Below the pieces are notes generated by a model. The model was given only the letters and a program-made list of their open reading frames with translations. It was not told the DNA's origin and did no database searches. This document shows, in pieces, positions 13,629-15,301 of a stretch of 15,301 nt of DNA (the stretch's first letter is position 1; each line of letters starts with the position of its first letter). The translations under genes were made by a program, and so were the position numbers. The stretch covers positions 1-15,301 of the forward strand of contig CABUBY010000036.1 of assembly GCA_902489955.1 (NCBI GenBank), read 5' to 3'. Source of the DNA: an uncultured Collinsella sp. (GTDB taxonomy: Bacteria; Actinomycetota; Coriobacteriia; Coriobacteriales; Coriobacteriaceae).

Positions 13629-13691
13629 TTTTCAACAGCCCTGCTCAACTGACCAAAAACTTGCCAAAAGCTTGACGGATGCTGTTGAAAA
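13629..13691 (-). promoter_or_regulatory. Inverted repeat enclosing 11-bp tandem repeats, upstream of the WYL gene
   Basis: Perfect 11-bp arms TTTTCAACAGC (13629-13639) and GCTGTTGAAAA (13681-13691) flank 41 nt. Inside are tandem 11-mers: ACTGACCAAAA (13648-13658), ACTTGCCAAAA (13659-13669) and a degenerate GCTTGACGGAT (13670-13680). One helical turn per repeat suggests protein binding on one face of the DNA. The right arm runs into the asnS terminator T tract. No standard promoter for the WYL gene is recognised between here and 13512. Confidence 0.5.
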
Positions 13692-13724
13692 AAAGCGTCT
13701 CTCGACCGATGTCGAGAGGCGCTT
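13688..13724 (-). terminator. Terminator of asnS
   Basis: A 13-bp stem (13693-13705 with 13712-13724, one mismatch) with a 6-nt loop is followed on the - strand by seven to eight Ts. It lies about 47 nt after the asnS stop, so asnS is separated from the WYL gene. Confidence 0.88.
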
Positions 13725-13770
13725 GTGCGATGAGCGTTGGCGTGTGGCGACGCGAGCTAGCGTCCGACGA

Positions 13771-15174
13771 TTAGAAGTCGGCGTTGCCCACGGTGCGCGG
13801 GTGCGGCAGGACGTCGCGGATGTTGCCCACGCCGGTCAGATACATGACCAAGCGCTCGAAGCCCAGGCCGTAGCCGGCGTGCTTGCAGGAACCGTAGCGG
13901 CGCAGGTCAAGGTAGTACTTGTACTGCTCGGGATTCATACCCAGGTCCTTGATGCGGGCCTCGAGCAGATCCAGGCGCTCCTCGCGCTGGGAGCCACCGA
14001 TGATCTCGCCGATACCGGGAACCAGGCAGTCGGCGGCGGCGACGGTCTTGCCGTCCTCGTTCATGCGCATGTAGAAGGCCTTGATCTCGGCCGGGTAGTC
14101 GGTTACGAAGGTCGGGCGCTTAAAGTGCTCCTCGGTCAGGAAGCGCTCGTGCTCGGTCTGCAGGTCGATGCCCCAGCTCACGGGGTAGTCAAACTTGTGA
14201 CCGGCGGCGACGGCCTGCTCCAGGATCTCGACGGCCTCGGTGTAGGTAACGCGGGCGAAGTCGGAGTTGGCGACATGGTCTAGGCGCTCGAGCAGACCCT
14301 TGTCCACAAACTTGTTGAGCATATTGAGCTCGTCGGGGCAGGTGGCCATAACGTCCTTAAGGACGTACTTGAGCATGGCCTCGGCGTTGTCCATGTAGTC
14401 GTTAAGGTCGGCAAAGGCCATCTCGGGCTCGATCATCCAAAACTCGGCGGCGTGGCGCGTGGTGTTGGAGTTCTCGGCACGGAAGGTCGGGCCAAAGGTG
14501 TACACGTCGCCAAAGGCCATGGCAAAGTTCTCGGCATTGAGCTGGCCGGACACGGTGAGGCTCGCATGCTTGCCAAAGAAGTCCTGGCTCCAGTCGACCT
14601 CGCCGGACTCGGTGAGGGGCGGATTTTTGGGGTCGAGCGTGGTCACGCGGAACATCTCGCCGGCGCCCTCGCAGTCACTCGTGGTGATGATGGGGGTGTT
14701 GACGTAGACAAAGCCCTGCTCCTGGAAGAAGCGGTGGATGGCGGCAGCCGCGACAGAGCGGATGCGGAACACGGCGCGGAACAGGTTGGTGCGCGGACGC
14801 AGGTGCTGCTGGGTGCGCAGGAACTCGACGGTTGCGCGCTTCTTCTGCAGCGGGTAATCCGGGGCGCTCGTGCCCTCGACCTCGATGGAGGTGGCAGAAA
14901 GCTCGAAAGGCTGGGGCGCATCGGGGGTCAGCTTGACGGTGCCGGTGCAAATGAGTGCGGCCGAGACGTTTTGATGAGCGATCTCGTCGTAGTTGTCGAG
15001 TGCCTCGCGGTTCATGACGACCTGCAGGTCGCGGAAGCAGCTGCCGTCGTTGAGCGTAACAAAGCCAAAGTTCTTCATGTCGCGGACGGACTTGACCCAG
15101 CCGGCGACGGTGACGGTTTGGCCGCCGAGCGACTCGGCATCGGCATAGAGCTGCGCGATTTTGGTGCGGTTCAC
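13771..15174 (-). CDS. asnS: Asparaginyl-tRNA synthetase
   Basis: AsnRS charges tRNA-Asn with asparagine. The protein has 467 residues from the chosen start, matching the usual 463-466. The N-terminal OB-fold anticodon-binding domain is residues 1-110 (VTVAGWVKSVRDMKNFGF at 21-38). The class II catalytic core shows motif 1 (GFVYVNTPIIT at 154-164), motif 2 (FRAENSNTTRHAAEFWMIEPE region, 231-251) and motif 3 (GLGFERLVMY, 436-445). The frame is open to 15240, but only the GTG at 15172-15174 has a ribosome binding site (GGGAGG at 15179-15184, 4-nt spacing). The upstream ATGs at 15186 and 15210 have none and would add 4-12 residues of non-family sequence. TAGAAT (15221-15226, - strand) could be its -10 box, with no clear -35. 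Confidence 0.95.
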   Translation of the reverse strand: MNRTKIAQLYADAESLGGQTVTVAGWVKSVRDMKNFGFVTLNDGSCFRDLQVVMNREALDNYDEIAHQNVSAALICTGTVKLTPDAPQPFELSATSIEVEGTSAPDYPLQKKRATVEFLRTQQHLRPRTNLFRAVFRIRSVAAAAIHRFFQEQGFVYVNTPIITTSDCEGAGEMFRVTTLDPKNPPLTESGEVDWSQDFFGKHASLTVSGQLNAENFAMAFGDVYTFGPTFRAENSNTTRHAAEFWMIEPEMAFADLNDYMDNAEAMLKYVLKDVMATCPDELNMLNKFVDKGLLERLDHVANSDFARVTYTEAVEILEQAVAAGHKFDYPVSWGIDLQTEHERFLTEEHFKRPTFVTDYPAEIKAFYMRMNEDGKTVAAADCLVPGIGEIIGGSQREERLDLLEARIKDLGMNPEQYKYYLDLRRYGSCKHAGYGLGFERLVMYLTGVGNIRDVLPHPRTVGNADF

Positions 15175-15279
15175 GTATCCTCCCATAACGGTTGAATGAT
15201 AGTTATCCATACAGTTCGTTATTCTAGCAGCTCGTCTCATTTGGGCTATACAGATAAGGCATTGGCGGGATGGTTTTTC

Positions 15280-15301
15280 AAACGAAAAGCGCCCGCGGCC
15301 A
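15280..15301 (-). terminator. Probable 3' arm of a terminator from a gene beyond the window
   Basis: Read on the - strand, the GC-rich TGGCCGCGGGCGC runs into TTTTCGTTTG. This looks like the second arm and T tract of a terminator whose first arm lies outside the window. It cannot be confirmed from here. Confidence 0.35.

Noticed and set aside
14452..15195. + strand open frame (247 codons) opposite asnS
   Set aside because: It lies entirely antisense to a certain synthetase gene and shows no family features.
15174..15240. T-box or other riboswitch before asnS
   Set aside because: The space before the start is under 100 nt, with no T-box sequence or terminator/antiterminator pair visible.

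Overview
The window looks like chromosomal DNA from a Gram-positive actinobacterium of the class Coriobacteriia, most likely Collinsella or a close relative. This is inferred from three things: the tuf-rpmG-tRNA-Trp-secE-nusG-rplK-rplA order, fairly high GC with GC-rich codon use, and an LAxTG-type sortase signal (class E style, typical of actinobacteria) on a surface 5'-nucleotidase. No database search was possible.

Layout. Positions 1-3842 on the + strand hold the translation/transcription core: the 3' part of tuf with its own terminator, a promoter, rpmG (too short for many gene callers), tRNA-Trp, secE, nusG, rplK and rplA, closed by a strong terminator. rplJ, rplL and rpoB do not follow rplA here. 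From about 3850 to the end every gene is on the - strand. Read in the direction of transcription they are asnS; a WYL-type regulator; an ABC importer of the TrpX/ABC_sub_bind type (lipoprotein, permease, ATPase); a secreted, wall-anchored 5'-nucleotidase/UshA-like enzyme; an MscS-type channel; and a translationally coupled pair made of a ParB-like/BMP (PnrA-like) fusion protein and a calcineurin-like phosphoesterase.

The least explained parts are as follows. (1) A family of four GGGACA-containing hairpins lies between - strand genes; in three cases the hairpin begins at the TAA stop codon of the gene before it, so the elements look like dispersed REP-type repeats acting as terminators. (2) The ParB-BMP fusion has no signal peptide, so a fold normally used for nucleoside binding outside the cell is probably cytoplasmic, and it is ATGA-coupled to a phosphoesterase that lacks the usual motif I histidine. 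(3) Regulatory-looking inverted repeats flank the WYL regulator and the ABC importer. The ordinary housekeeping genes show no breaks or frameshifts.
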